Shown here piece by piece: positions 1 through 6,505 of a DNA stretch of 6,505 nt. The translations under genes and the position numbers were made by a program. The stretch is from a bacterium (GTDB taxonomy: Bacteria > Verrucomicrobiota > Verrucomicrobiae > JAJYAR01). Numbering within the stretch: the stretch's first letter is position 1; the number at the start of each line of letters is the position of its first letter. The notes under the pieces are model-generated. The model ran no database searches, was not told where the DNA came from, and saw nothing but the letters and a program-made list of their open reading frames with translations. The stretch covers positions 1 through 6,505 of the forward strand of contig JAJYAR010000166.1 of the NCBI GenBank assembly GCA_021779435.1. Direction: 5' to 3'.

Positions 1-2
1 GT

Positions 3-30
3 TTGGCACTCGCTTTGCTTTCTCTTAGTG
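3..30 (+). promoter_or_regulatory. weak candidate sigma-70-type promoter upstream of argG
   Basis: TTGGCA at 3-8 resembles a -35 box. TTAGTG at 25-30, 16 bases further on, is a poor -10 match. The first 50 bases are more AT-rich than the rest of the window, as expected for a promoter ahead of a housekeeping gene. The -10 is weak and the window begins only two bases upstream, so the true promoter may lie to the left. Confidence 0.2.
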
Positions 31-72
31 CGTCACGGAAATTTTCTCGCGGCGGCGGACGCAGCCTCGGTG

Positions 73-93
73 CGGGCGGCGCTTGCGCGCCCG
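73..93 (+). other. small GC-rich hairpin in the argG leader
   Basis: CGGGCG (73-78) pairs with CGCCCG (88-93). Two more pairs can form inside after a bulged G at 79. It lies 45 bases ahead of the argG start in an otherwise gene-free leader. Such short GC pairings are common by chance at this base composition, and I see no leader peptide or U-tract to make it an attenuator. Confidence 0.2.
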
Positions 94-126
94 GCCGCCG
101 CGGAGTAACCGGCCCCGGTTCGGACC

Positions 127-132
127 AGGGAG
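127..132 (+). promoter_or_regulatory. ribosome binding site that fixes the argG start
   Basis: AGGGAG lies six bases before the ATG at 139 and only three before the overlapping GTG at 136. The spacing favours the ATG. The same hexamer precedes phaA (2770-2775, seven-base spacer) and phaB (4075-4080, six-base spacer). Confidence 0.6.
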
Positions 133-138
133 CGCGTG

Positions 139-1368
139 ATGGCGGCGAAGGGTGTGAAAAAGGTCGTGCTGGCCTATTCCGGAGGGCTCGACACCAGCGT
201 GATCCTGCGCTGGCTGCAGCAGACCTATCGCTGCGAGGTCGTGACCTTCACCGCGGATCTCGGCCAGGGCGAGGAGCTCGAACCCGCGCGCCGCAAGGCC
301 GAGATGTTCGGCATCACCGAGATTTTCGTCGAGGATCTGCGCGAGACGTTCGTGAAGGACTTCGTCTTTCCGATGTTTCGCGCCAACGCGCTCTACGAGG
401 GCCAGTATTTGCTGGGCACCTCCATCGCCCGCCCGCTCATCGCTCAGCGCCAGATCGAGATCGCCGAGCAGGTCGGCGCCGATGCGGTGGCCCACGGCGC
501 AACCGGCAAGGGCAACGACCAGGTCCGCTTCGAACTCGCCTACTATGCCCTCAACCCGGACGTGAAGGTGATCGCGCCGTGGCGCGAATGGGATCTCACC
601 AGCCGCACCCGCCTGCTCGCCTTCGCCGAGGCGAATCAGATCCCCATCGCCAAGGACAAGCGCGGCGAGGCGCCGTTCTCGGTCGACGCCAATCTGCTGC
701 ACTCCTCCTCGGAGGGGAAGATCCTCGAGGACCCCGGCGCCGAGCCGGACGAGATCGTCTATCAGCGCACCATCCGCCCGGAGGACGCGCCGGACCGCGC
801 AACGATGATCAGCATCGAGTTCGAGCGCGGGGACCCGGTGGCGATCGACGGGGTGCCGCTGTCGCCGGCGGCGCTGCTGGCCCGGCTCAATCAGCTGGGC
901 CACGACAATGGTATCGGCCGGCTCGATCTGGTCGAGAATCGCTTCGTCGGCATGAAGTCGCGCGGCGTCTATGAGACACCGGGCGGCACCATCCTGCTCG
1001 CCGCGCATCGCGGCATCGAGAGCATCACCCTCGATCGCGAGGCGGCGCATCTCAAGGACAGCCTGATGCCGCGCTATGCGGAGCTGATCTACAACGGCTT
1101 CTGGTTCAGCCCGGAGCGGCGGATGCTGCAGGCGCTCATCGATGCCAGCCAGGCCTCCGTCTCCGGCCAGGTGCGGATGAAGCTCTACAAGGGTAACGCG
1201 ACCGTCATCGGACGCGAGAGCCCGAACAGCCTCTATTCGATGAACATGGTCACGTTCGAGGATGACCAGGGCGCCTACGACCAGGTGGACGCGGCCGGCT
1301 TCATCAAGCTGAATGCGCTGCGCCTGCGCCTCGGCGCGCGCGCCGGGCGGCGCGGCGGCGCGCTGTAG
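139..1368 (+). CDS. argG: argininosuccinate synthase
   Basis: This cytoplasmic enzyme uses ATP to join citrulline and aspartate into argininosuccinate, the penultimate step of arginine biosynthesis. The 409-residue product has the family's usual length (about 400). The ATP-pyrophosphatase loop YSGGLDTS is at residues 13-20. Further family motifs follow: [13 protein letters not shown], the glycine-rich [27 protein letters not shown] and [13 protein letters not shown]. These are characteristic of the short bacterial type. The ATG at 139 is preferred over an adjacent GTG at 136 because AGGGAG lies six bases upstream of it. The C-terminus ends in a short Arg/Gly-rich tail ([10 protein letters not shown]) that looks non-conserved. 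The M20 hydrolase gene begins 14 bases after the stop with no terminator between, so the two are probably co-transcribed. The identification is secure. Confidence 0.97.
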   Translation: MAAKGVKKVVLAYSGGLDTSVILRWLQQTYRCEVVTFTADLGQGEELEPARRKAEMFGITEIFVEDLRETFVKDFVFPMFRANALYEGQYLLGTSIARPLIAQRQIEIAEQVGADAVAHGATGKGNDQVRFELAYYALNPDVKVIAPWREWDLTSRTRLLAFAEANQIPIAKDKRGEAPFSVDANLLHSSSEGKILEDPGAEPDEIVYQRTIRPEDAPDRATMISIEFERGDPVAIDGVPLSPAALLARLNQLGHDNGIGRLDLVENRFVGMKSRGVYETPGGTILLAAHRGIESITLDREAAHLKDSLMPRYAELIYNGFWFSPERRMLQALIDASQASVSGQVRMKLYKGNATVIGRESPNSLYSMNMVTFEDDQGAYDQVDAAGFIKLNALRLRLGARAGRRGGAL

Positions 1369-1382
1369 CAGAGGGTGACGCG

Positions 1383-2558
1383 GTGCCGGTGATCAATCGC
1401 ATCGCCGCGTTTCACGATGAGCTGACGGCGTGGCGGCGCGACCTGCACGCCCATCCCGAGCTCGGCTTCGAGGAGCATCGGACGAGCGCCTTCGTCGCTG
1501 GAAAGCTTGCCGAATGGGGTATCACGGTGACGCTCGGCATCGCCGGCACCGGTCTTGTCGGCACGCTCCGCGTCGGCGCCAGCCCGCGCACCATCGGCAT
1601 CCGGGCCGATATGGACGCGCTGCCGATGGCCGAGGGCGGTAGCCTCGCGCATCGCTCGCAGCGTGAAGGCGTGATGCACGCCTGTGGCCATGACGGGCAC
1701 ACGACCATGCTGCTCGGCGCCGCGCGCTACCTCGCCGAGACGCGTAATTTCGACGGCACAGTGCATTTCATCTTCCAGCCCGCCGAGGAAGGGCTCGGCG
1801 GTGGACGAAAGATGGTGGAGGAAGGGCTGTTCAAGCGCTTCCCCTGCGACGCGGTCTATGGCGCGCACAACGATCCCAGCCTGCCCGTCGGCACGATCCT
1901 TGCCGCGCCGGGGCTTGCATCGGCCTGTTCGGACCGGTTCTGGATCACCGTCACCGGCGAGGGCGGACATGGCGCGCGGCCGCATCTGGCGATCGATCCG
2001 GTGCTGGTCGGCGCGCATATCGTGCTCGCGCTGCAGAGCGTCGTCGCCCGCCGGCTCGATCCGGCGGATCCGGCGGTCGTTTCGGTGACGCAGTTCCACG
2101 CCGGCAGTACCGGCAACGTCATCCCCGCGGAGGCCGTGCTGAACGGCACGGCGCGGGCACTGACCGCCGCGGTGCAGGATCGGCTCGCGGCGCTGATCGC
2201 GGAGATCGCCGAAGGCACCGCGCAGGCTCATGGTGCGCGCGCGGTGGTGGATTACCGGCGCGGCTACCCGCCGGTGGTGAACGCTGAGGACCCGACCGAT
2301 CGCGCCGCAGCGGCGGCCGAGCGCGTGGTCGGCACGGCGGGCGTCCTGCGCGCGGCCGCACCGATGCTGGGCGGGGAGGATTTCGCCTACATGGCGGCGG
2401 CGGCGCCGGGCTGCTTCGTGCGCATCGGCCAGGCGGACCCGGACCGCGGCGGGGTCGGCGTGCATCATCCGGACTATGATTTCAACGATGCGATCCTGCC
2501 GATCGGTGCCTCGCTGTGGGCGACGCTGGTCGAGCAGACGCTTGATCACCGAGGCTGA
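1383..2558 (+). CDS. M20-family metallo-amidohydrolase (hippurate hydrolase / N-acyl amino acid deacylase-like)
   Basis: This is a 391-residue two-metal hydrolase of the M20D group (HipO, aminoacylase and IAA-amino acid hydrolase relatives), which cleaves amide bonds of N-acylated amino acids. No signal peptide is seen, so it is probably cytoplasmic. Recognisable motifs are WRRDLHAHPELGFEE (17-31), GIRADMDALPM (72-82), MHACGHDGHTTMLLGAA (98-114, with likely ligands Cys101 and His103), FQPAEEG (131-137, Glu135/136), His162 in GAHNDP, the dimerisation-domain GEGGHGARPH (192-201), GGEDFAYM near 350, and His361 in VHHPDYDFND. The metal-binding set is complete. One oddity is GAHNDP, where relatives often have GxHNWP. 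The GTG start at 1383 is supported by GAGG eight bases upstream; a second GTG at 1389 is less well spaced. It follows argG closely, so a role in deacylating an arginine-pathway or salvaged acyl amino acid is possible, but the substrate cannot be read from sequence. Confidence 0.9.
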   Translation: MPVINRIAAFHDELTAWRRDLHAHPELGFEEHRTSAFVAGKLAEWGITVTLGIAGTGLVGTLRVGASPRTIGIRADMDALPMAEGGSLAHRSQREGVMHACGHDGHTTMLLGAARYLAETRNFDGTVHFIFQPAEEGLGGGRKMVEEGLFKRFPCDAVYGAHNDPSLPVGTILAAPGLASACSDRFWITVTGEGGHGARPHLAIDPVLVGAHIVLALQSVVARRLDPADPAVVSVTQFHAGSTGNVIPAEAVLNGTARALTAAVQDRLAALIAEIAEGTAQAHGARAVVDYRRGYPPVVNAEDPTDRAAAAAERVVGTAGVLRAAAPMLGGEDFAYMAAAAPGCFVRIGQADPDRGGVGVHHPDYDFNDAILPIGASLWATLVEQTLDHRG

Positions 2559-2560
2559 TC

Positions 2561-2610
2561 GACCCGGCGGCCTCCAGGCGACAGCAACCTCCGGTCTGAT
2601 GCCGCCGGTC
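2561..2610 (+). terminator. hairpin after the M20 gene, possible terminator
   Basis: GACC(C)GGCGGC at 2561-2571 pairs with GCCGCCGGTC at 2601-2610, giving ten pairs with one bulged C and a 29-base loop. It begins three bases after the M20 stop. The position suits a transcript 3' end, but there is no following T-run and the loop is long. It could instead be an mRNA-stabilising structure or chance. Confidence 0.3.
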
Positions 2611-2654
2611 CCGCCCGGGCAGAGCCGAGATCTGTTGCTGTAGACTCTATGGTT

Positions 2655-2704
2655 CTGGAGCACGGTCCGACCGGATGAATCCATCAGGTCGGACCGTGCT
2701 CTAG
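2655..2704. repeat. 50-base intergenic palindrome, probable dispersed repeat element
   Basis: The left arm CTGGAGCACGGTCCGACC (2655-2672) pairs with GGTCGGACCGTGCTCTAG (2687-2704). Fifteen consecutive pairs are perfect, followed by one G-T position and two more pairs. After a single G/A mismatch (2673/2686), GATG (2674-2677) pairs with CATC (2682-2685) around the loop AATC. The whole element is symmetric about one point. It lies 96 bases after the M20 stop and 78 before phaA. There is no T-run, so a classical terminator is unlikely. The form, with its AGAGCA-type ends and GGTCCGA core, resembles palindromic repeats I recall as scattered between genes in alphaproteobacterial chromosomes. Membership of such a family is inference, because only one copy is in the window. 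Confidence 0.7.
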
Positions 2705-2782
2705 CCAGTACCGCCGCATTTGACTACGCTGCACCCGCACATGGGCTGACATGCGGCAGCATCGCCGCGAGGGAGAAATCAC

Positions 2783-3955
2783 ATGGACGACATCGTCATC
2801 GTGGCCGCCGCCCGCACCCCGGTGGGCAGCTTCAGCGGCGCGCTTGGCACCACTCCTGCCCACGAGCTTGGCAGCATCGCCATCAAGGCCGCGGTCGCGC
2901 GCGCGAAGCTCGAAGTGGGCGATGTGGACGAGGTCATCCTCGGCCAGATCCTCGTCGCCGGCCAGGGCATGAACCCGGCCCGCCAGGCCGCCCGCGCCGC
3001 TGGCATCCCGGACGAAAAGACCGCCTTCGGCATCAACCAGGTCTGCGGCTCCGGCCTGCGCACGGTGGCGCTCGCCGCCCAGCAGATCCGCACCGGCGAG
3101 AGCACCATCGTCGTCGCCGGCGGTCAGGAGAGCATGAGCCTCTCCCAGCACGCCGCCTTTCTTCGCGCCGGCGTCAAGATGGGCCAGCTCGATATGATGG
3201 ATACCATGCTGAAGGATGGGCTGTGGGACGTGTTCCACGGCTACCACATGGGCGTCACCGCCGAGAACGTCGCCAAAGCCTACCAGATCACGCGCGAGGA
3301 GCAGGACGCCTTCGCCCTCGCCTCGCAGCAGAAGGCCTCCGCGGCGCAGAAGGCGGGCCGGTTCAAGGACGAGATCACGTCCGTGACCGTCAAGACCCGC
3401 AAGGGCGAAACCGTTGTCGCGGACGACGAGTATATCCGCCACGACGCGACGCTCGAGAGCATGGCGAAGCTGCGCCCGGCCTTCGCCAAGGACGGCACCG
3501 TGACGGCGGCGAACGCATCCGGCATCAATGACGGCGCGGCGGCGCTCGTGGTGATGTCGGCCAAGGAGGCGGCGAAGCGCGGCCTCACCCCGCTCGCGCG
3601 CATCGCCGCTTTCGCCACCGCCGGCGTCGATCCGGCGCTGATGGGCACGGGCCCGGTTCCGGCCAGCCAGAAAGCGCTGCAGCGCGCCGGTTGGAAGGCC
3701 GCCGACCTCGATCTCGTCGAGGCCAACGAAGCCTTCGCCGCCCAGGCCTGCGCCGTCAACAAGGGGCTCGGCTGGGATACCGAGAAGGTCAACGTCAATG
3801 GCGGCGCCATCGCCATCGGCCACCCGATCGGCGCATCCGGCGCGCGCATCCTCGTCACGCTGCTGCACGAGATGGGCAAGCGCAATGCGCACAAGGGCCT
3901 TGCCACGCTGTGCATCGGCGGCGGCATGGGCGTCGCCATGTGCGTCGAGCGCTGA
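2783..3955 (+). CDS. phaA: acetyl-CoA C-acetyltransferase (biosynthetic beta-ketothiolase)
   Basis: This cytoplasmic thiolase condenses two acetyl-CoA into acetoacetyl-CoA, the first step of polyhydroxybutyrate synthesis; it can also work in the reverse direction. The 390-residue length is typical. The nucleophile Cys88 sits in NQVCGSGLR (85-93). GGQESMS follows at 112-118, NEAF at 315-318, His347 in GHPIGASG (346-353), and the acid/base Cys377 in CIGGGMG. These match the known catalytic set of the Zoogloea enzyme within one residue. HMG at 155-157 and Met287 in LMGTGP match positions that shape the short acyl pocket in biosynthetic thiolases, which argues against a long-chain FadA-type enzyme. 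AGGGAG lies seven bases before the ATG. phaB follows 131 bases downstream, supporting the PHB assignment. An alternative name is atoB/thl-type acetoacetyl-CoA thiolase. Confidence 0.95.
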   Translation: MDDIVIVAAARTPVGSFSGALGTTPAHELGSIAIKAAVARAKLEVGDVDEVILGQILVAGQGMNPARQAARAAGIPDEKTAFGINQVCGSGLRTVALAAQQIRTGESTIVVAGGQESMSLSQHAAFLRAGVKMGQLDMMDTMLKDGLWDVFHGYHMGVTAENVAKAYQITREEQDAFALASQQKASAAQKAGRFKDEITSVTVKTRKGETVVADDEYIRHDATLESMAKLRPAFAKDGTVTAANASGINDGAAALVVMSAKEAAKRGLTPLARIAAFATAGVDPALMGTGPVPASQKALQRAGWKAADLDLVEANEAFAAQACAVNKGLGWDTEKVNVNGGAIAIGHPIGASGARILVTLLHEMGKRNAHKGLATLCIGGGMGVAMCVER

Positions 3956-3967
3956 ATCCGGGACTCA

Positions 3968-3995
3968 GGCCGGCCGTGGGTTTCCGCGGCCGGCC
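3968..3995 (+). terminator. strong GC-rich hairpin after phaA (terminator or processing/attenuation structure)
   Basis: Bases 3968-3979 pair with 3984-3995 over twelve positions, eleven Watson-Crick and one G-U, closing a GTTT tetraloop. Each arm contains the self-complementary octamer GGCCGGCC. It starts 13 bases after the phaA stop. There is no run of T after it, so termination may be partial, which would set phaA and phaB expression at different levels. This regulatory role is inference. Confidence 0.5.
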
Positions 3996-4045
3996 GGCGC
4001 TTCCTCGGTGACCGCGTTGGGCAACTGATCTACAGGAAGAAACTG

Positions 4046-4068
4046 CGGCCGGCCTGAACCGGCCGTTT
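4046..4068 (+). promoter_or_regulatory. second hairpin in the phaB leader
   Basis: CGGCCGG (4046-4052) pairs with CCGGCCG (4059-4065) around CCTGAA and is followed by TTT. It ends just before the phaB Shine-Dalgarno sequence (AGGGAG, 4075-4080). It carries a third GGCCGGCC (4047-4054), so its arms could pair with those of the hairpin at 3968-3995 instead. It could be a weak terminator, a leader structure affecting phaB translation, or a by-product of GC-rich sequence. Confidence 0.35.
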
Positions 4069-4086
4069 GGAAGCAGGGAGAGCAAT

Positions 4087-4809
4087 ATGGCCAGAGTGGC
4101 ACTCGTCACCGGCGGTACCCGCGGCATCGGCGCCGCGATCAGCCACGCACTCAAGGCAGCGGGACGAACGGTCATCGCCACCTATCACGGCAATGACGCC
4201 GCCGCCGCCGCCTTCCATGCCGAGAGCGGCATCAAGGCGGTCCGCTTCGATGTCGCCAGTTTCGAGGCCTGCCAGGAGGCAGCGGCGAAGATCGCCGCCG
4301 AGGATGGCCCGATCGAGATCCTGGTCAACAATGCCGGCATCACCCGCGACGCCGGCTTCTCGCGCATGACGCCGGAGATGTGGCACGCCGTCATCGAGAC
4401 GAATCTCTCCTCGGTCTTCAACATGACCAAGGCTGTGTTCGACGGTATGCGAGCGAAGAAGTTTGGCCGCATCGTCAACATCAGCAGCATCAACGGCCAG
4501 GCCGGCCAAGCGGGGCAGGCGAACTACTCGGCGGCGAAAGCGGCGCTGTTCGGCTTCACCAAGGCGTTGGCCCTGGAAGGTGCCCGTCACGGCATCACCG
4601 TCAACGCCCTCGCCCCTGGCTACATCGATACCGACATGGTTCGCGCCGTCCCTGCCGACGTGCTGGAAAAGATCGTCGCCAAAATCCCCGTTGGGCGCCT
4701 CGGCAAGCCGGAGGAGATTGCACGCGGTGTCGTGTTCCTCACCGACGAGGAGGCCGGCTACATCACCGGATCGACCCTGTCGATCAATGGCGGCCAGCAC
4801 ATGGACTGA
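4087..4809 (+). CDS. phaB: acetoacetyl-CoA reductase (short-chain dehydrogenase)
   Basis: This enzyme reduces acetoacetyl-CoA to (R)-3-hydroxybutyryl-CoA, usually with NADPH, and supplies the monomer for polyhydroxybutyrate synthase. The 240-residue protein is a classical short-chain dehydrogenase of typical length. It has the cofactor-binding TGGTRGIG at 8-15, NNAG at 81-84, Asn106, and the catalytic Ser134, Tyr147 and Lys151 in SSINGQ...NYSAAK. The segment INGQAGQAGQANYSAAKA is close to the PhaB signature and unlike most FabG proteins. NALAPGYIDTDM (173-184) and the C-terminal GSTLSINGG are also family typical. The ATG has AGGGAG six bases upstream. It lies downstream of phaA on the same strand, which supports the assignment over FabG. 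phaC is not next to it here, as polA follows on the opposite strand. Confidence 0.94.
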   Translation: MARVALVTGGTRGIGAAISHALKAAGRTVIATYHGNDAAAAAFHAESGIKAVRFDVASFEACQEAAAKIAAEDGPIEILVNNAGITRDAGFSRMTPEMWHAVIETNLSSVFNMTKAVFDGMRAKKFGRIVNISSINGQAGQAGQANYSAAKAALFGFTKALALEGARHGITVNALAPGYIDTDMVRAVPADVLEKIVAKIPVGRLGKPEEIARGVVFLTDEEAGYITGSTLSINGGQHMD

Positions 4810-4823
4810 AGGGCGGAACCAAA

Positions 4824-4849
4824 GGGGCCGGCTGCTCCCTTGTAGCCCC
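4824..4849 (+). other. weak inverted repeat after phaB
   Basis: GGGGC (4824-4828) pairs with GCCCC (4845-4849) around a 16-base loop, 14 bases after the phaB stop. It has only five pairs and no T-run, so it may simply be chance next to the stronger hairpin at 4851-4874. Confidence 0.15.
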
Positions 4850-4850
4850 G

Positions 4851-4874
4851 CCAGGGGGCCGGGGGGTCCCCTGG
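4851..4874. terminator. hairpin between convergent phaB and polA, possible two-way terminator
   Basis: CCAGGGG (4851-4857) pairs with CCCCTGG (4868-4874). One G-U pair and two C-G pairs extend the stem to ten positions around GGGG when read on the plus strand. It sits 41 bases after the phaB stop and 7 bases beyond the polA stop on the other strand, where a shared terminator would be expected. Neither side has a T-run, so intrinsic termination would be weak. Confidence 0.4.
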
Positions 4875-4881
4875 ATCCCGG

Positions 4882-6505
4882 TCAGTGGGCGTCGGCCCAG
4901 GTAGCGCCGATGCCGGTTTCGACCACCAGCGGCACCGACAGGGTGGCGGCCTCTTCCATGACGCGGCGGGCGATGGATGCAACCGCTTCCGCCTCGGCCG
5001 CTGGTGCCTCGAACAGCAGTTCGTCGTGGACCTGCAGTACCAGCTGGGCTGCCGACCCGGCGAATGCCGCCGGAAGGCGTACCATCGCGCGCTTGATCAC
5101 GTCCGCCGCCCCGCCCTGCAGCGGCGCGTTGATGGCCTGCCGCTCGGCATAGGCGCGCCGGGCCGGACTGCGGTCGCCGATGCCGGGGATGTAGCAGCGC
5201 CGCCCGAATGGGGTCTGCACGAAGCCTTGTCGGCGCGCGGCCTCCTTGGTCCGCTCCATGTAGGCGCGGATCTCGGGATAGCGGGCGAAATAGGCATCGA
5301 TGTAGGTGCGCGCCTGACCCGGCTCGATGCCGAGCTGGCGGGCGAGGCCGAAGGCGGAGATGCCGTAGATGATGCCGAAATTGATCGCTTTCGCCCGCCG
5401 CCGCGTGAGCGCATCCATGCCCGCCATCGGCACGCCGAACACTTCGCTGGCCGTGCGCGCATGGATATCCTCGCCGAGGCGGAAGCTTTCGCGCAGGGCT
5501 GGGATGTCGGCGACATGGGCGAGCAGGCGCAGTTCGATCTGCGAGTAGTCGGCGCTGACCAGCCGCCAGCCCGGTTCGGCGATGAAGGCGCGCCGGATGC
5601 GCCCACCCTCCTCGGTGCGGACAGGGATATTCTGCAGATTGGGGTCCGTCGAAGACAACCGCCCGGTGGTCGTCGCCGCCATGGCGAAACTGGTGTGCAC
5701 CCGTCCGGTCGCGGGGTCGATCTGCCCGACCAGCGCGTCCGCATAGGTGGATTTCAGCTTGGCGAGCTGACGCCATTCCAGGATGCGCGCCGGCAGCGCG
5801 TGGCCCTGCTCCGCTAGCTCCTGCAGCACGGCCGCATCCGTTCCCCAGGCGCCGGTCTTCATGCGCTTGCCGCCGGCGAGCCCCATGTCCTCGAACAGCA
5901 CCTCGCCCAACTGTTTCGGGCTGGCGAGATTGAAGCTGCGCCCGGCGAGGCCATGGATTTCAGCCTCCATGATGGCCATGCGCGCGGCGAACTCGGTCGA
6001 GATGCGGCCCAGTTCGGCCGCGTCCACTTTCACCCCAGCCTGCTCCATGGCCAGGAGCACCGCGATCAGCCGGCGATCCACCTGCTCGTACCAGGCCAGC
6101 GCGCCAGCCTCGCGCAGGCGTGGCCGCAGCGCGTGCCATAGCCGCAGCGTCACATCCGCGTCTTCGGCGGCGTAGGCGGTCGCGCGATCCAGCGCGACCT
6201 CGGCAAACCCGATCCGCGCGCGACCGGTGCCGGTGACTTCGTCGTAGCTGATCGGGCGATGGCCGAGATGCAGCGCGGACAACTCGTCCATGCCATGCCC
6301 GTGCGCGCCGGCTTCCTGGGCATAGGAAATCAGCATCGTGTCGTCGATCGGCGCGATCGTCGTCAGGCCGGCCTTGGCGAAGACCTGGAGGTCGAATTTC
6401 GCGTTCTGGAAAACCTTCAACACCGCTGCATCGGCGAACAGGCCGGCGAGCGCAGCGAGCGCTGCGGCCGGTTTGACCTGGGGCGTCTCGCTGACATGGC
6501 GCAGC
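4882..6505 (-). CDS. polA: DNA polymerase I, C-terminal part (5' end beyond window)
   Basis: This gene encodes the repair and Okazaki-fragment-processing polymerase. The reading frame is open from the right edge (last full codon 6502-6504) to a TGA at 4882-4884, giving 540 visible codons of a protein usually a little over 900 residues. The missing part would hold the 5'-3' nuclease and the start of the 3'-5' exonuclease domain. The visible exonuclease part keeps Asp in QNAKFD (6391-6393) and the YAAED motif (Asp at 6160-6162), so proofreading is probably active, although the first exo motif is out of view. All polymerase motifs are present: A, SADYSQIELR with Asp at 5548-5550; B, RRRAKAINFGIIYG at 5362-5403 with the R-K-F-Y spacing; and C, QVHDE with Asp at 5023-5025. 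Position 6421-6423 encodes an internal Val, not a start. The gene converges on phaB with a 72-base gap. Confidence 0.96.
   Translation of the reverse strand, partial: LRHVSETPQVKPAAALAALAGLFADAAVLKVFQNAKFDLQVFAKAGLTTIAPIDDTMLISYAQEAGAHGHGMDELSALHLGHRPISYDEVTGTGRARIGFAEVALDRATAYAAEDADVTLRLWHALRPRLREAGALAWYEQVDRRLIAVLLAMEQAGVKVDAAELGRISTEFAARMAIMEAEIHGLAGRSFNLASPKQLGEVLFEDMGLAGGKRMKTGAWGTDAAVLQELAEQGHALPARILEWRQLAKLKSTYADALVGQIDPATGRVHTSFAMAATTTGRLSSTDPNLQNIPVRTEEGGRIRRAFIAEPGWRLVSADYSQIELRLLAHVADIPALRESFRLGEDIHARTASEVFGVPMAGMDALTRRRAKAINFGIIYGISAFGLARQLGIEPGQARTYIDAYFARYPEIRAYMERTKEAARRQGFVQTPFGRRCYIPGIGDRSPARRAYAERQAINAPLQGGAADVIKRAMVRLPAAFAGSAAQLVLQVHDELLFEAPAAEAEAVASIARRVMEEAATLSVPLVVETGIGATWADAH

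Noticed and set aside
25..1050. Minus-strand open frame opposite argG (341 codons)
   Set aside because: It is antisense to argG along almost its entire length with no family resemblance. The leader 1-138 shows no sign of a divergent gene.
1275..2684. Long minus-strand open frame opposite argG end and the M20 gene (469 codons)
   Set aside because: It is antisense to a clearly conserved gene, Arg/His-rich with no recognisable domain, and its start falls inside the palindrome loop. This is the usual mirror frame of GC-rich coding DNA.
2720..2748. TTGACT at 2720-2725 as a phaA promoter -35 box
   Set aside because: No acceptable -10 element occurs 16-18 bases downstream, where the sequence is ATGGGCTGAC.
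2684..3892. Long minus-strand open frame opposite phaA (402 codons)
   Set aside because: It is a shadow of phaA created by third-position GC bias. It has no recognisable motif, and its stop codon falls in the palindrome loop.
4885..5817. Plus-strand open frame opposite polA (310 codons)
   Set aside because: It lies entirely over conserved polymerase motifs on the other strand and its composition is atypical for a protein. It is a mirror frame.
6421..6423. GTG as the start of the minus-strand polymerase
   Set aside because: The frame stays open upstream to the window edge and the GTG lies within the 3'-5' exonuclease domain. It is an internal valine of a partial polA.

Overview
The window is high-GC bacterial chromosome (about two thirds G+C by eye) carrying ordinary metabolic and replication genes. 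The proteins resemble alphaproteobacterial ones, and an intergenic palindrome looks like the dispersed repeats common in that class. My best guess is Rhodospirillales, possibly Acetobacteraceae, but this rests on impression only because no rRNA or search result is available.

Layout: bases 1-138 are a non-coding leader with a weak promoter-like element. Next comes argG (argininosuccinate synthase, 139-1368, +). Fourteen bases later a GTG-started M20 metallo-amidohydrolase follows (1383-2558, +), probably in the same transcript. The gap 2559-2782 holds a hairpin just after the M20 stop and a striking 50-base palindrome (2655-2704). Then come phaA (acetyl-CoA acetyltransferase, 2783-3955, +) and phaB (acetoacetyl-CoA reductase, 4087-4809, +), separated by 131 bases with two GC-rich hairpins built from three copies of the octamer GGCCGGCC. 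A short convergent gap with a further hairpin (4851-4874) separates phaB from polA (DNA polymerase I), which is on the minus strand. Its stop is at 4882 and its 5' end lies beyond the right edge of the window.

How the genes work together: PhaA condenses two acetyl-CoA and PhaB reduces the product to (R)-3-hydroxybutyryl-CoA, the precursor of polyhydroxybutyrate. The polymerase gene phaC is not in the window. ArgG performs the penultimate step of arginine synthesis. The M20 enzyme beside it is a deacylase/aminoacylase-type hydrolase of unknown substrate. polA is an unrelated housekeeping gene. argG, phaA and phaB share the same AGGGAG Shine-Dalgarno sequence.

I see no mobile-element gene, CRISPR array, tRNA, rRNA, toxin-antitoxin or defence system. 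The only material not explained by known genes is the set of intergenic inverted repeats. No new protein system is visible, and I do not claim one.
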